From: Flavobacterium lindanitolerans
Lineage (GTDB): Bacteria > Bacteroidota > Bacteroidia > Flavobacteriales > Flavobacteriaceae
NCBI RefSeq assembly: GCF_002846575.1
Contig: NZ_PJND01000008.1
Location: 372,001 to 436,000 of the forward strand
Direction of reading: 5' to 3'
DNA: 64,000 bases
Each line of letters opens with the position of its first letter. The first letter of the stretch is position 1. The notes beneath the pieces were generated by a model that did not search any database, was not told the origin of the DNA, and saw only the letters and a program-made list of their open reading frames with translations. The position numbers and the translations under genes were made by a program. Below are positions 26,409 to 34,494 of the stretch, one piece after another.

Positions 26409-28674
26409 CGACAGCTTATCCGTTTATAAAAATGATTTAGAGAATTCCGCACTGCGGGATTCTCTAAAATCATTAGATAAGCTTATAGGAGGTAAGGTGA
26501 AAATATTAGATTGGGGAAATAGCAAGATCGCTATTCCATTAGAAATCAATGTAGATTTACCTAGTTTGGGTAATTTTGAGAATTTAGACATTAGAACAAC
26601 CGAGCCAATTATTCTAGTGTTCGATTTAATCAATTATCCAGTTTCTGCCCCAAGAGTTTATACTGACAGATCGGATTTTCCCAAGAGTAACTTGGCCCAT
26701 TTGTATGTGGCGGTAAATAATCGACCTCCTGCGTTCTGTTATGTCAGAGGCAATCCCGATGAGTGGTATGCAAACAAAAGAATTGAGGATTTGCTGATTC
26801 GCATAAGCAATTGGCTCCATGATGCAGCAACAGGAGAACTAGCTGAAAATGGCGATCAGTACGAACCATTAAGGCTAGAGGGATATTCTGGAAATATAAT
26901 TTATGATTATGACACGATTTTAAGTGTTGTTACAAGTAAAACCGCGCTTGTTGTCGGAGAAAACTTTTCCATTGCTTTATTTGAACAAGTGGGCCTTACT
27001 AATCGATCAACTTATAAATTTGTTAAATTAATCACGGATAAAAATGCGCTGGCGACAATCAAGGAAGTTGATGAGGAGCGAAAAAAAGGAAAAGAGGATG
27101 TCTCAAGAAGAAAATATTTTTTCGGTTTTATTTTATGGAATGAAGAAAATGAAATAAAAAGTGAGTATCAAGTAAATATTCCAAGATCATTTGAAGAATT
27201 CAAACTGTTTTGCAATTATTACGAAATTAAGTACGAAGAGTTTGAAAAATTTGTTGCTACTTTCAAAGAACTAAATGAGTATATTTATTTTCCTGTAATT
27301 GTTGCTATTCGCAGACCGAGTCAATTGACAGGCTATTCTTCAAATATTGAATTTATAAACTTACGATTTAAATTAGATTCTGATGATGTTAAAGATGAAA
27401 CGATAGTAAACAATATATCAATAGATATATTGTCGCACAATCAACCATTGACTCAAAAATTAGCAAGACAAATTTCAGGGAGGAAAATAGACCTGAGCGG
27501 AAGGAGTGCAGTCTTCGGATGTGGCGCAATTGGATCAAAAATAATTATGCATCTTGCTAGATCCGGACAAACAAACTTAACACTGATTGATCCCGATTAT
27601 ATTTCTCCTCATAATTTGGTTCGGCACGTTTTATTCTCTGATAATGAAGGAGAAAATAAAGCTGAAGCTTTGGCTCAAAAAATAAGGAAATTCTATCCTT
27701 TTGAAATGACAGGAGTTATAAATGGACCTTCGTTTAAAGAAGGACTGATAGATAAGGAAGAAACATTTAAGACATATAATTGGTTATTAGATTTCACGGC
27801 TTCTGAGGCATTCTTTAACAAACTGGTTATGCTAAAAAGCATAAATAATAATCAGCTTGCCAGTGCCTCAATTTCCGATTTTGGGAATTTAGGGATACTG
27901 TATAAAGAAGGGGCAAATCGAAATCCTCGAATTGATGATTTGCAGGTTGAACTTTATAGCCTTGCATCTACCGATGAAAATATTCATAAGTGGCTCCAAA
28001 ATGAGCAATTAGCCGCAAGTTCAAACAACTTAGTAGTTCAAGTTGGCGTCGGCTGTAATTCTGAAACAACAATTTTATCAGATGATAAAATATCTTCGCA
28101 TGCTTCATATTTCTCTGGTGTCCTAAAGAAAGAAATGGAGAATTTATCTTCGCAAGGAAAAATATACCTTAACCGCATTTTAGATACCGGAGATTACAAG
28201 ATAGAAACTGAAATAATAAAAGTTGACCCATTTGATATTTTTCAACCCGTAAACGATTCAACGTGGACAATCCGCTTTAAGTCTGGTGTTATTAAGCAAC
28301 TTACTGATGAATTTCGCAATGCTGGAAAAATTGAAACAGGAGGCGTGTTTGTTGGAGTATGTAATTATAAAACAAAAACAATTCATGTAACCGAATCAAT
28401 TAAAGCACCTATTGACAGCGAAGGAAATTCTATTCACTTTATTAGAGGATATAAAGGCTTACCAGAAAAAATTTCAGAAGTTGAAACTAAATCAGGAGGC
28501 CAAATTGGCTATATAGGAGAATGGCATACCCATCCAGACGGCCCTAATTTTTTAAGTCCTCAAGATATGAAGAGTGTACAATGCCATAAAGAAGAAACCG
28601 ATAAATTACAACCGCCATTGCCTGTTTTTTTATCAATCATAACTCCCGATGGAATATTTCCCTATATATTTTAA
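26389..28674 (+). CDS. Triple fusion: E2-like, E1/ThiF adenylating and JAB metalloprotease domains
   Basis: 761 aa. (1) An N-terminal E2/UBC-like domain, about residues 40-165, has a candidate catalytic Cys117 in RPPAFCYVRG followed by the helix EDLLIRISNWLHDA, as in prokaryotic E2-B families. (2) An E1/ThiF domain, about 350-600, has GCGAIGS (377-383), acidic LIDPD (Asp401, Asp403), Asn409 and Arg412-His413 for ATP/adenylate binding, and a possible thioester Cys556 in GVGCNSET. (3) A C-terminal JAB/MPN+ domain, about 630-761, has Glu649 in ETGG, WHTH (His713, His715), and Ser723/Asp726 in SPQD, a complete zinc isopeptidase site. One protein could therefore activate, transfer and remove a ubiquitin-like or protein C-terminus, as Cap2 plus Cap3 do in type II CBASS. 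The start may be 26389 or 26395. Confidence 0.9.
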   Translation: MVMEKFSDSLSVYKNDLENSALRDSLKSLDKLIGGKVKILDWGNSKIAIPLEINVDLPSLGNFENLDIRTTEPIILVFDLINYPVSAPRVYTDRSDFPKSNLAHLYVAVNNRPPAFCYVRGNPDEWYANKRIEDLLIRISNWLHDAATGELAENGDQYEPLRLEGYSGNIIYDYDTILSVVTSKTALVVGENFSIALFEQVGLTNRSTYKFVKLITDKNALATIKEVDEERKKGKEDVSRRKYFFGFILWNEENEIKSEYQVNIPRSFEEFKLFCNYYEIKYEEFEKFVATFKELNEYIYFPVIVAIRRPSQLTGYSSNIEFINLRFKLDSDDVKDETIVNNISIDILSHNQPLTQKLARQISGRKIDLSGRSAVFGCGAIGSKIIMHLARSGQTNLTLIDPDYISPHNLVRHVLFSDNEGENKAEALAQKIRKFYPFEMTGVINGPSFKEGLIDKEETFKTYNWLLDFTASEAFFNKLVMLKSINNNQLASASISDFGNLGILYKEGANRNPRIDDLQVELYSLASTDENIHKWLQNEQLAASSNNLVVQVGVGCNSETTILSDDKISSHASYFSGVLKKEMENLSSQGKIYLNRILDTGDYKIETEIIKVDPFDIFQPVNDSTWTIRFKSGVIKQLTDEFRNAGKIETGGVFVGVCNYKTKTIHVTESIKAPIDSEGNSIHFIRGYKGLPEKISEVETKSGGQIGYIGEWHTHPDGPNFLSPQDMKSVQCHKEETDKLQPPLPVFLSIITPDGIFPYIF

Positions 28675-28685
28675 ATTGAAGTTAT

Positions 28686-29324
28686 ATGGACAAAGAAGTA
28701 AATCTAAAAGCAAAGAATACACCTATGTTGTGGATTCTTCTTTCAGCAAATATTTTAATTATCTGTGGCATATTTTATCCGCTATATTTTCAACAAGCAA
28801 CAAATAAACTGAACATTGTTTTTATATTAAAAGGACTAGGCGCATCGATTGCCCCCTTACTTCTATTTTTGCTTAATGGGTTGCTATCCAGCAATCAAAA
28901 AGCCATTTTGATTTTTTGGAGGTTAAAAGATCCTTTACCAGGATCAGAAGCTTTTTCAAAACTTAGTAAACTAGATACAAGGATTAATAGAAAAAAATTG
29001 AAAGAGGAGTATGGACCTTTCCCTAAAAAATCTTCTGATCAGAATCGGCTATGGTATGAAATTTACAAACAACATGCGTTAGATATTGCGGTTTCAGAGA
29101 GTCATAGAGCTTTTTTGTTAGCAAGAGATTTAACGTCGATGTGTTTTCTCTTTGTAGTTTTTATTGGTGTCCCTACACTTTTAATTGTTAAATGGCCAAT
29201 TAGTCTATATTACTTTCTTTTCTTGCTAATACAATATTTCGCAATAGTAATAGGGGCAAGAAATAGAGGTCGTCGATTTGTTATGAATGTATTGGCTGTT
29301 GCATCAAATAGTCGTCGTATTTAA
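28686..29324 (+). CDS. Multi-spanning membrane protein, third gene of the E2-E1-JAB operon
   Basis: 212 aa with about four hydrophobic helices in two pairs: residues about 13-35 and 44-66, then 148-168 and 172-192. A polar, helical cytoplasmic-looking middle lies between them (RINRKKLKEEYGPFPKKSSD), with a basic C-terminus (GARNRGRRFVM). It starts 11 nt after the fusion gene stop, so it is in the same transcript. No named family is recognised. The two-pair layout recalls membrane effectors of conflict systems such as SLATT-type proteins, but I see no specific motif. It may be the effector, or the anchor or target of the conjugation enzymes. Confidence 0.75.
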   Translation: MDKEVNLKAKNTPMLWILLSANILIICGIFYPLYFQQATNKLNIVFILKGLGASIAPLLLFLLNGLLSSNQKAILIFWRLKDPLPGSEAFSKLSKLDTRINRKKLKEEYGPFPKKSSDQNRLWYEIYKQHALDIAVSESHRAFLLARDLTSMCFLFVVFIGVPTLLIVKWPISLYYFLFLLIQYFAIVIGARNRGRRFVMNVLAVASNSRRI

Positions 29325-29536
29325 ATTAAAAAAAATGTTATGTAGCCTCCAGATACCAAATAAATAAGAAAACGTAAAATTACAGGTTACAATGTAAACA
29401 CTCATCCTAAATAAAAAAATATGCCGATTTAATATTAAATAACTATCTTTGAATCAACTATTAGGATAATATCGTTCTTTCATATCAGATGGCTTCGTGC
29501 AGGGGCCTTTGCATAGATAAAACATTCAAATTTTCC

Positions 29537-29552
29537 ATGGCACATTCGTGGC
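29537..29552 (+). repeat. Right-end 16-bp direct repeat, copy 1
   Basis: ATGGCACATTCGTGGC, repeated exactly at 29701-29716. The TTCGTGGCAC core resembles TTTGTGGCAC at 17972-17981 near the left boundary. Candidate integrase arm site. Confidence 0.6.
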
Positions 29553-29700
29553 ACATGTTGGAAAAAGCTAAAAAAATGGGGCTGTTGATATCAAAAACGG
29601 CATAGGTTCCGGACCCTTCAGCTCCACCAGGTAACCAAAATTTATCTTGCAAGGGAAATGCCGTCTTAACCGATGGCATTTTTGGTAAACGGAGTTTTTT

Positions 29701-29716
29701 ATGGCACATTCGTGGC
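29701..29716 (+). repeat. Right-end 16-bp direct repeat, copy 2
   Basis: Exact second copy of the 16-mer, 164 nt after the first and 54 nt inside attR. Confidence 0.6.
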
Positions 29717-29770
29717 GCAGCACCTTTCTAAAAATCAGGAAATCAACGTTTATAGGGGCGCTAGGGCAAT

Positions 29771-29794
29771 AGTTCGACTCTCCCCGACTCCACA
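29771..29794 (+). repeat. attR: right boundary of the genomic island
   Basis: 24-nt duplicate of the ssrA 3' end (identical to 17805-17828). Sequence upstream of it (GGGGCGCTAGGGCAAT) is not tmRNA, so this is the displaced chromosomal end, not a second ssrA. Confidence 0.9.
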
Positions 29795-29798
29795 ACAT

Positions 29799-29837
29799 GC
29801 GACGATTTAGCTCTATTAAGCTAAATCGTCGCTTTTT
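29799..29837 (+). terminator. Probable original ssrA terminator, displaced by the island
   Basis: Perfect 14-bp stem (29799-29812 and 29819-29832, GCGACGATTTAGCT / AGCTAAATCGTCGC) with a 6-nt loop and a T run. It starts 4 nt after attR. In an island-free chromosome it would lie a few bases after the tmRNA 3' end. Confidence 0.85.
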
Positions 29838-29931
29838 CAATTAAAACACTCAAATACCTTCCTCAGAGTATTTAATAGCGGCAGCCTGTTCCTCAGAATG
29901 ATTGCTTAGACAGTTTTCAACTGCCAATACT

Positions 29932-30522
29932 TTAGATATTCTGCGATATCTTATCATTGATCATTTCATGTATTTTCCTGATATTGCCAATAGTTTCACT
30001 TTTTGTAACACTCAGTACAGGATTATTCTTAATAAAGGGTTTGGCTATCATTTTAAGCAAAAACGGCTGCCCCTTGAGCAGGCTGGTGGTATCTTTAAAT
30101 GTCAACCTCATGAAAGGACTTTCGACAGGCCCCAACAGTTCAGCTTTTTTTATGTTTTCCCATGGTACAAACGCATTATAAAGCATTTGCTGGTTAATAA
30201 ATATCCCATTACCGGCCACCCCAAATGAAGGCTTTTTAAGATCTTGCTTGAACCGCAAATAAAGATAGATAACCATAAAAGCAATGGCAAAACGACTACC
30301 CCACGTATATATGGTTGCAGGCCACCCAACGTCGGTTACGTACCGTAAATCTTTATATCTCCACGAGGTTACCAAGGCGCGGCGGGTATACTCCCAAAAA
30401 AACAGCCTGCAAATTGCAGCAGGAATGGCGCACACCAGTATGAGCACCGTAATATTTCGAAAGGATTTATTAATCGCTTGCCTGTTATGCGCAGCGGTTT
30501 CAATTAGATTCAGATTTTTCAT
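29932..30522 (-). CDS. Membrane protein with PH-like domain, unknown function
   Basis: 196 aa: two hydrophobic helices (ITVLILVCAIPAAICRLFF and FAIAFMVIYLYLRF), then a beta-rich domain (GNGIFINQQMLYNAFVPWENIKKAELL, RLTFKDTTSLL) like the bacterial PH-type proteins typified by STM3941. No catalytic residues are evident. First gene outside the island on its right side; it converges with the displaced ssrA terminator. The upstream neighbour on the same strand is another small membrane protein. Confidence 0.65.
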   Translation of the reverse strand: MKNLNLIETAAHNRQAINKSFRNITVLILVCAIPAAICRLFFWEYTRRALVTSWRYKDLRYVTDVGWPATIYTWGSRFAIAFMVIYLYLRFKQDLKKPSFGVAGNGIFINQQMLYNAFVPWENIKKAELLGPVESPFMRLTFKDTTSLLKGQPFLLKMIAKPFIKNNPVLSVTKSETIGNIRKIHEMINDKISQNI

Positions 30523-30555
30523 TATACTGTTTATTTGGTTGATCTATATTCTCTA

Positions 30556-30963
30556 CTACGTAATTTTAACCGGATCAGGAAAATCATTCTCCGTTAAATA
30601 TGTCACTGTTATTTTTACTGGTTGCCATTGTAATTCCATACTTTGGAAATCTTCATCTGCTTCAACCTCACATAGAAAAGCTTCTTCCGAAATTGCATCG
30701 CCCAGAATAATCCAGGGATGTCCAAATTGTGTTTTCGCGTAGTAAATTTCCATTTTCGTATTTCCCCTAGCGGAATATAGTGCATCCCCCACCGGATAAC
30801 CTTGGATTTCGCCAATTAATATAAGGCTTACCAGCGTTAGCAATTCCAAAAGTAAGAAACAAAAACAAAAGGTAAGCAGATAATAAACTAACGTTAATTT
30901 CCGTGATACAAACGTTGGATATCCGCTAACAACTGTTTTTGAAGCTGATATCCCTCTTGCCAC
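30556..30963 (-). CDS. Small membrane-anchored hypothetical protein
   Basis: 135 aa with one long hydrophobic segment (LVYYLLTFCFCFLLLELLTLVSLILI, residues about 25-50) and a soluble C-terminal domain rich in aromatic and acidic residues (FLCEVEADEDFQSMELQWQ). Not recognised. It lies 33 nt upstream of the preceding gene on the same strand, so the two may be co-transcribed. Confidence 0.5.
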   Translation of the reverse strand: MARGISASKTVVSGYPTFVSRKLTLVYYLLTFCFCFLLLELLTLVSLILIGEIQGYPVGDALYSARGNTKMEIYYAKTQFGHPWIILGDAISEEAFLCEVEADEDFQSMELQWQPVKITVTYLTENDFPDPVKIT

Positions 30964-31007
30964 AAAAGCTAACTTAGTAATCCAGTTTTCCTATTTACGG
31001 CTATTTT

Positions 31008-32042
31008 TTAGTTATTAAAGTGATTTCTTTCACTTTGCGAAACAAATACCGCCTTAGCTTCTGCATCTTTACTGCCATCAGTAAGGTTTGTCGCAACACC
31101 GTTTTTCCATATTTTGGCAATTTTTTTTGCGGCTGCATTCTCCTCATATCCTGCCATATATACATCATTACCTGCTGCATAAACAGACCAGGCACTTGCG
31201 TTATTGTTACCGTTAGTAAGATTGGTGGCTGTACCATTTTTCCAAAGTCTGGCTATGCGCTTCACTCCGCTAAATTCGTAACCTGCGACATAAGTATCAG
31301 TACCAAGTGCATAAACGGAAGCCGGAACAGTTTGACGGCTGCCATCTGAAATATTTTCCGCCACACCGTTTTTCCATAGTTTAGCTACTCTCTGGGACTC
31401 AGATGGTTCGTCGTAACCCGTTGCATAAACATCATTACCTGATACAAAAACTGACAATAAAAATGTATTACGGCTTCCGTCAGAAAGATTGGTAGCCGTA
31501 CCGTTTTTCCATAATTTGGCTACATATTTAGTTCCATTACTTTCATGACCGCCAACATATATAGTATTGCCTGATCCGTGGACAGAAAAGATATAGGAAC
31601 TAGTTCCATTGACAAGATTAGTTTCCACACCGTTTTTCCATACTTTAGCCATATCATGTATTCCGTTGTTTTCATAACCCGCTACATATACATCACTTCC
31701 TGCCACATACACAGACCGCCCAGCGGCGTTATAATTACCATTATTCAGATTGATGCCAGTACCGTTTTTCCATAATTTGGCTACATCTTTGGTCCCATTA
31801 TTTTCATAACCTGTTACATATACATCATTACCTGCCACATAAACAGACTGGGCTGCGGCATTTTTGTTTCCATCAGTGAGATTGGTGGCTACACCATTTT
31901 TCCATAATTTGGCCACATTACCCTCGTAACCAACTACATATACATCGGTTTCCATTTCGTTAGACGGATTATTGTCATCGTCTTTGCTGCAGCCGGCTAT
32001 TATAAAAATAGCAATCAGGCCTAATAAAAATTTAGTTTTCAT
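31008..32042 (-). CDS. Repeat lipoprotein with seven tandem propeller-like blades
   Basis: 344 aa. The signal ends in lipobox IAGC followed by SKDDDNN. From about residue 32 to the end the protein is seven tandem units of 40-46 residues with consensus DVYVxGYExNG---AKLWKNGxxTNLxDGxxNA--SVYVAGN. Units 1-2 and 6-7 are most alike; unit 3 lacks some positions. Seven four-strand units would close into a beta-propeller. It is surface or periplasmic. Such propellers are usually binding scaffolds; no enzyme motif is present. Its promoter region is the long gap upstream. Confidence 0.88.
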   Translation of the reverse strand: MKTKFLLGLIAIFIIAGCSKDDDNNPSNEMETDVYVVGYEGNVAKLWKNGVATNLTDGNKNAAAQSVYVAGNDVYVTGYENNGTKDVAKLWKNGTGINLNNGNYNAAGRSVYVAGSDVYVAGYENNGIHDMAKVWKNGVETNLVNGTSSYIFSVHGSGNTIYVGGHESNGTKYVAKLWKNGTATNLSDGSRNTFLLSVFVSGNDVYATGYDEPSESQRVAKLWKNGVAENISDGSRQTVPASVYALGTDTYVAGYEFSGVKRIARLWKNGTATNLTNGNNNASAWSVYAAGNDVYMAGYEENAAAKKIAKIWKNGVATNLTDGSKDAEAKAVFVSQSERNHFNN

Positions 32043-32689
32043 ATTCTGCTCTGTATTAAATTAAATAATTGCTAGGTAATAAACAGGGGAATTAAAAAAT
32101 AGTACAGATGCGGCATATTCTAAATACTCTGGCTTCCAACAATTTTTTAACAGAATAAGAAGGATTGCTGCCATGACCACTAGAGTAGATTGTAAAAATT
32201 GCCTATACAATTCCCATACACTTTACATTGTTTTATATGATGTATTTTTAACCGTTCGATTAGAACAAAAATGTACAAATTGTTCTCATCAAAAAAATAC
32301 TAATAGACAAACAGCATTTTAAATAGACCAGTAGCAAATGCGTTTCCGCAATGGTTATTAAGCTATCCCAAGCGGTATTTTTTTACCTACTTAAACAAAA
32401 AAAAACTATCACTGAATACTATGAAAGGAAATTTAATAATGACATCGGAAAATGCGGATGCCTTCGAGATGAGCATCGGCATGCCGGACAACACGATAAA
32501 GGAAATGCGTCGTGTACCTTTTGAGAGAAAACTTCTTTAAAAACTGTCAAGCAGTGTTGGCTGTTTTTTATATCTACTAAAATCCAATATTATTTAACCG
32601 ACTGACGTACTATGGCTACAACATTGCGCCTTTCGGCTACAGTGCTCTATAGGTAATGACAGAACTTTGTATCATCAAATGTTATTACT
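32043..32689. other. Intergenic region with one possible small ORF
   Basis: 647 nt between divergent genes, AT-rich on the left. The only coding-like stretch is 32421-32540 on the plus strand, listed separately. I see no terminator or RNA gene. Confidence 0.5.
32421..32540 (+). CDS. Possible 39-residue small protein or gene fragment
   Basis: ATG to TAA, 39 codons (contains ENADAFEMSIGMPDNTIKE). The codon use resembles genuine genes more than the surrounding AT-rich DNA does. No family known; it may be the leftover of a larger gene. Confidence 0.3.
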   Translation: MKGNLIMTSENADAFEMSIGMPDNTIKEMRRVPFERKLL

Positions 32690-33478
32690 ATGGATTTAAA
32701 GAACAGTACTGTCCTCATCACAGGAGGAACCAGCGGTATAGGCCTCGAACTTGTAAAGCAGCTTACTGAAAAGGGAGCCCAGATAATTATTACGGGGCGC
32801 AGGCTTGAGGCTTTGAATGAAACAAAGAAGCAATTCAGTAACATCCACACTTTTCAGAGCGATGCGGGCAGTCCGGAAGATACAAGGCGGCTTTTTGAAG
32901 AAGTTACCCGACAATTTCCAGACCTTAACATCATTATCAATAATGCTGGCGAAATGCGGCTGATTGACATGTTGGACTCTTCCAAAAGCCTAGAAAACCT
33001 GATGCGTGAAATTGACATCAATCTTTCGGGAACCATCCGGATGGTACATCAGTTCCTGCCCCATCTAATGGAAAAACAATCTGCAGCTATTGTCAATGTC
33101 TCTTCTGCCATCGCATTTTTGGCCTATTCTTCGGCACCTGTCTACAGCGCATCAAAGGCGGGAGTTCACGCCTTCACCATGGCTTTACGCCTGCAATTGA
33201 AGGGAACGAATGTAAAAGTGCTTGAATTTATCCCCCCGGGAGTCAATACTAACCTGCAAAATGAATGGATACTACAGCCGAACCCACGCCAGATGATGGA
33301 CGCAGACAAAGTAGTGCAAGTGGCTATTAAGGGACTAGAAAAAGATACGCTCGAAATCATGCCTGTTCTGGTAAAGATCATCAGGTTTCTGGGGCACATC
33401 ATCCCTAAAGCACTGATGAACTTCGGCCACAGGGAATTTCAAAGATTCAGACAACTTAATAATCAACTAAAAACATAA
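32690..33478 (+). CDS. Short-chain dehydrogenase (DltE-like SDR)
   Basis: 262 aa classical SDR: TGGTSGIG cofactor loop at residues 11-18, NNAG at about 86-89, catalytic Ser in NVSSAIAF and YSASK as the YxxxK pair. NADP preference is suggested by the Arg in ITGRR. The C-terminal extension (VKIIRFLGHIIPKALMNFG) is membrane-seeking, as in the DltE/YqjQ-like subgroup. Substrate unknown. First gene of a run 32690-35403 in one orientation (2-nt gap to DUF2147), ending in an AraC regulator. Confidence 0.9.
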   Translation: MDLKNSTVLITGGTSGIGLELVKQLTEKGAQIIITGRRLEALNETKKQFSNIHTFQSDAGSPEDTRRLFEEVTRQFPDLNIIINNAGEMRLIDMLDSSKSLENLMREIDINLSGTIRMVHQFLPHLMEKQSAAIVNVSSAIAFLAYSSAPVYSASKAGVHAFTMALRLQLKGTNVKVLEFIPPGVNTNLQNEWILQPNPRQMMDADKVVQVAIKGLEKDTLEIMPVLVKIIRFLGHIIPKALMNFGHREFQRFRQLNNQLKT

Positions 33479-33480
33479 AA

Positions 33481-33915
33481 ATGAAAAAAAATGCTTTTGC
33501 AGTAATACTGCTACTCGTATCGATTACATCCTTTGCTCAGAAATTACCTGCCGACAAAATCGTAGGCGTTTGGCAGTGCGAAGATTATAAAATAGAAGTA
33601 TTCAAATCAGGTAATACCTACTCGGCAAAGCTCTTGTGGTCCAAGGACATGTTCGAGACAGATGACAAAACACCCAAGAGAGATAGTAAGAACCCTGACT
33701 CAAAAATGAAAAACCGACCGGTACAGGGCATTACCCATATTACGGGATTGGTATATGAAGATGGCGCATATGTAGACGGAAAACTCTACAGCATACAAGA
33801 TGGCAATACCTACAGCCTCAAAGGCAAGCTTAAGACCGCTGATGAACTTGAGACCAGAGGTTATAAGGGAGTGCCGATGCTTGGGAAAACTTTTAAATGG
33901 AATCGTATAAAATAA
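33481..33915 (+). CDS. DUF2147 exported protein
   Basis: 144 aa with a signal peptide (LLLVSITSFAQ) and the family layout: GVWQCEDYKIEVFKSGNTYSAKLLW, DGKLYSIQDGNTYSLKGKL and the closing RGYKGVPMLGKTFKW. DUF2147 proteins are periplasmic, small beta-barrel-like proteins of unknown role. It starts 2 nt after the SDR gene. Confidence 0.9.
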   Translation: MKKNAFAVILLLVSITSFAQKLPADKIVGVWQCEDYKIEVFKSGNTYSAKLLWSKDMFETDDKTPKRDSKNPDSKMKNRPVQGITHITGLVYEDGAYVDGKLYSIQDGNTYSLKGKLKTADELETRGYKGVPMLGKTFKWNRIK

Positions 33916-33920
33916 GTAAG

Positions 33921-34121
33921 ATGGAAACAAAAAATAACGACACACTATCAAAGTTCTGGTTCATGGCTTCCAACACTGTTCCTCCGATAGGTTTTTTTCT
34001 GTTTTTCAAGCACAGGAACCGCCACCCGAACAAAGCACGCCAGGCATTGGCAAGTGCCGTAATTGGTGTGCCAATCGCAATAGCCATGGGCTATATAATG
34101 AATGCTTACCTCCTTAAATAA
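33921..34121 (+). CDS. Small membrane protein
   Basis: 66 aa from ATG 33921 (METKNND...), which sits 5 nt after the DUF2147 stop; an upstream in-frame ATG at 33897 would overlap that gene. Two hydrophobic segments (FMASNTVPPIGFFLFF and LASAVIGVPIAIAMGYIM) flank a basic loop HRNRHPNKAR. Family not recognised. Confidence 0.6.
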   Translation: METKNNDTLSKFWFMASNTVPPIGFFLFFKHRNRHPNKARQALASAVIGVPIAIAMGYIMNAYLLK

Positions 34122-34127
34122 TATAAT

Positions 34128-34481
34128 ATGGTTAAAAATATAATTTCATTAGTTCTGCTGATTATATCAGTAGCACTTAATGTCCGACATTCTTGGGATA
34201 CGTTCAATTACAAGGGCAATCCGGAGTCTGTCAAAGCAATGGCGGATCTTGGCATAGGCGAATCCGCCGTTCCTTTCCTTGGGGCTCTTGCTCTGCTGAT
34301 TGCGGTACTTTTACTGATTCCAAGGACATTTTTTCTGGGAAATCTGCTCAATGCTTTTGTAATTGTCCTGATTATGTCATTGGCATTGCGTGCTGGCAAT
34401 TACAAGATGGCACTGTTTGAGATTCCGTTTCTTGTAATGCCATTAATTATGATTGGGTTGGGATACCCTTTCAAAAAATAA
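34128..34481 (+). CDS. Small integral membrane protein (DoxX-like size)
   Basis: 117 aa with four hydrophobic helices and a short polar loop after the first (RHSWDTFNYKGNPES). The overall size and layout resemble DoxX-like proteins, without a decisive motif. Six nt after the preceding gene, so in the same operon. The next gene starts 13 nt later. Confidence 0.6.
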   Translation: MVKNIISLVLLIISVALNVRHSWDTFNYKGNPESVKAMADLGIGESAVPFLGALALLIAVLLLIPRTFFLGNLLNAFVIVLIMSLALRAGNYKMALFEIPFLVMPLIMIGLGYPFKK

Positions 34482-34494
34482 CTTAACTTGCATT

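Larger units (their letters stand above)
29325..29770. other. Non-coding right end of the island
   Basis: About 445 nt without a supported gene. It contains two direct copies of the 16-mer ATGGCACATTCGTGGC (29537-29552 and 29701-29716). Reading frames here have no family resemblance. Confidence 0.5.

Noticed and set aside
17811..29794. Second tmRNA or tRNA gene at the right boundary
   Set aside because: Only the 24-nt 3' end is repeated; the sequence upstream of 29771 cannot form the tmRNA acceptor stem or contain a tag.
29485..29840. Two minus-strand reading frames overlapping attR and the displaced ssrA terminator
   Set aside because: They read through the tmRNA-derived repeat and a terminator hairpin, and have no family resemblance; non-coding DNA explains them better.
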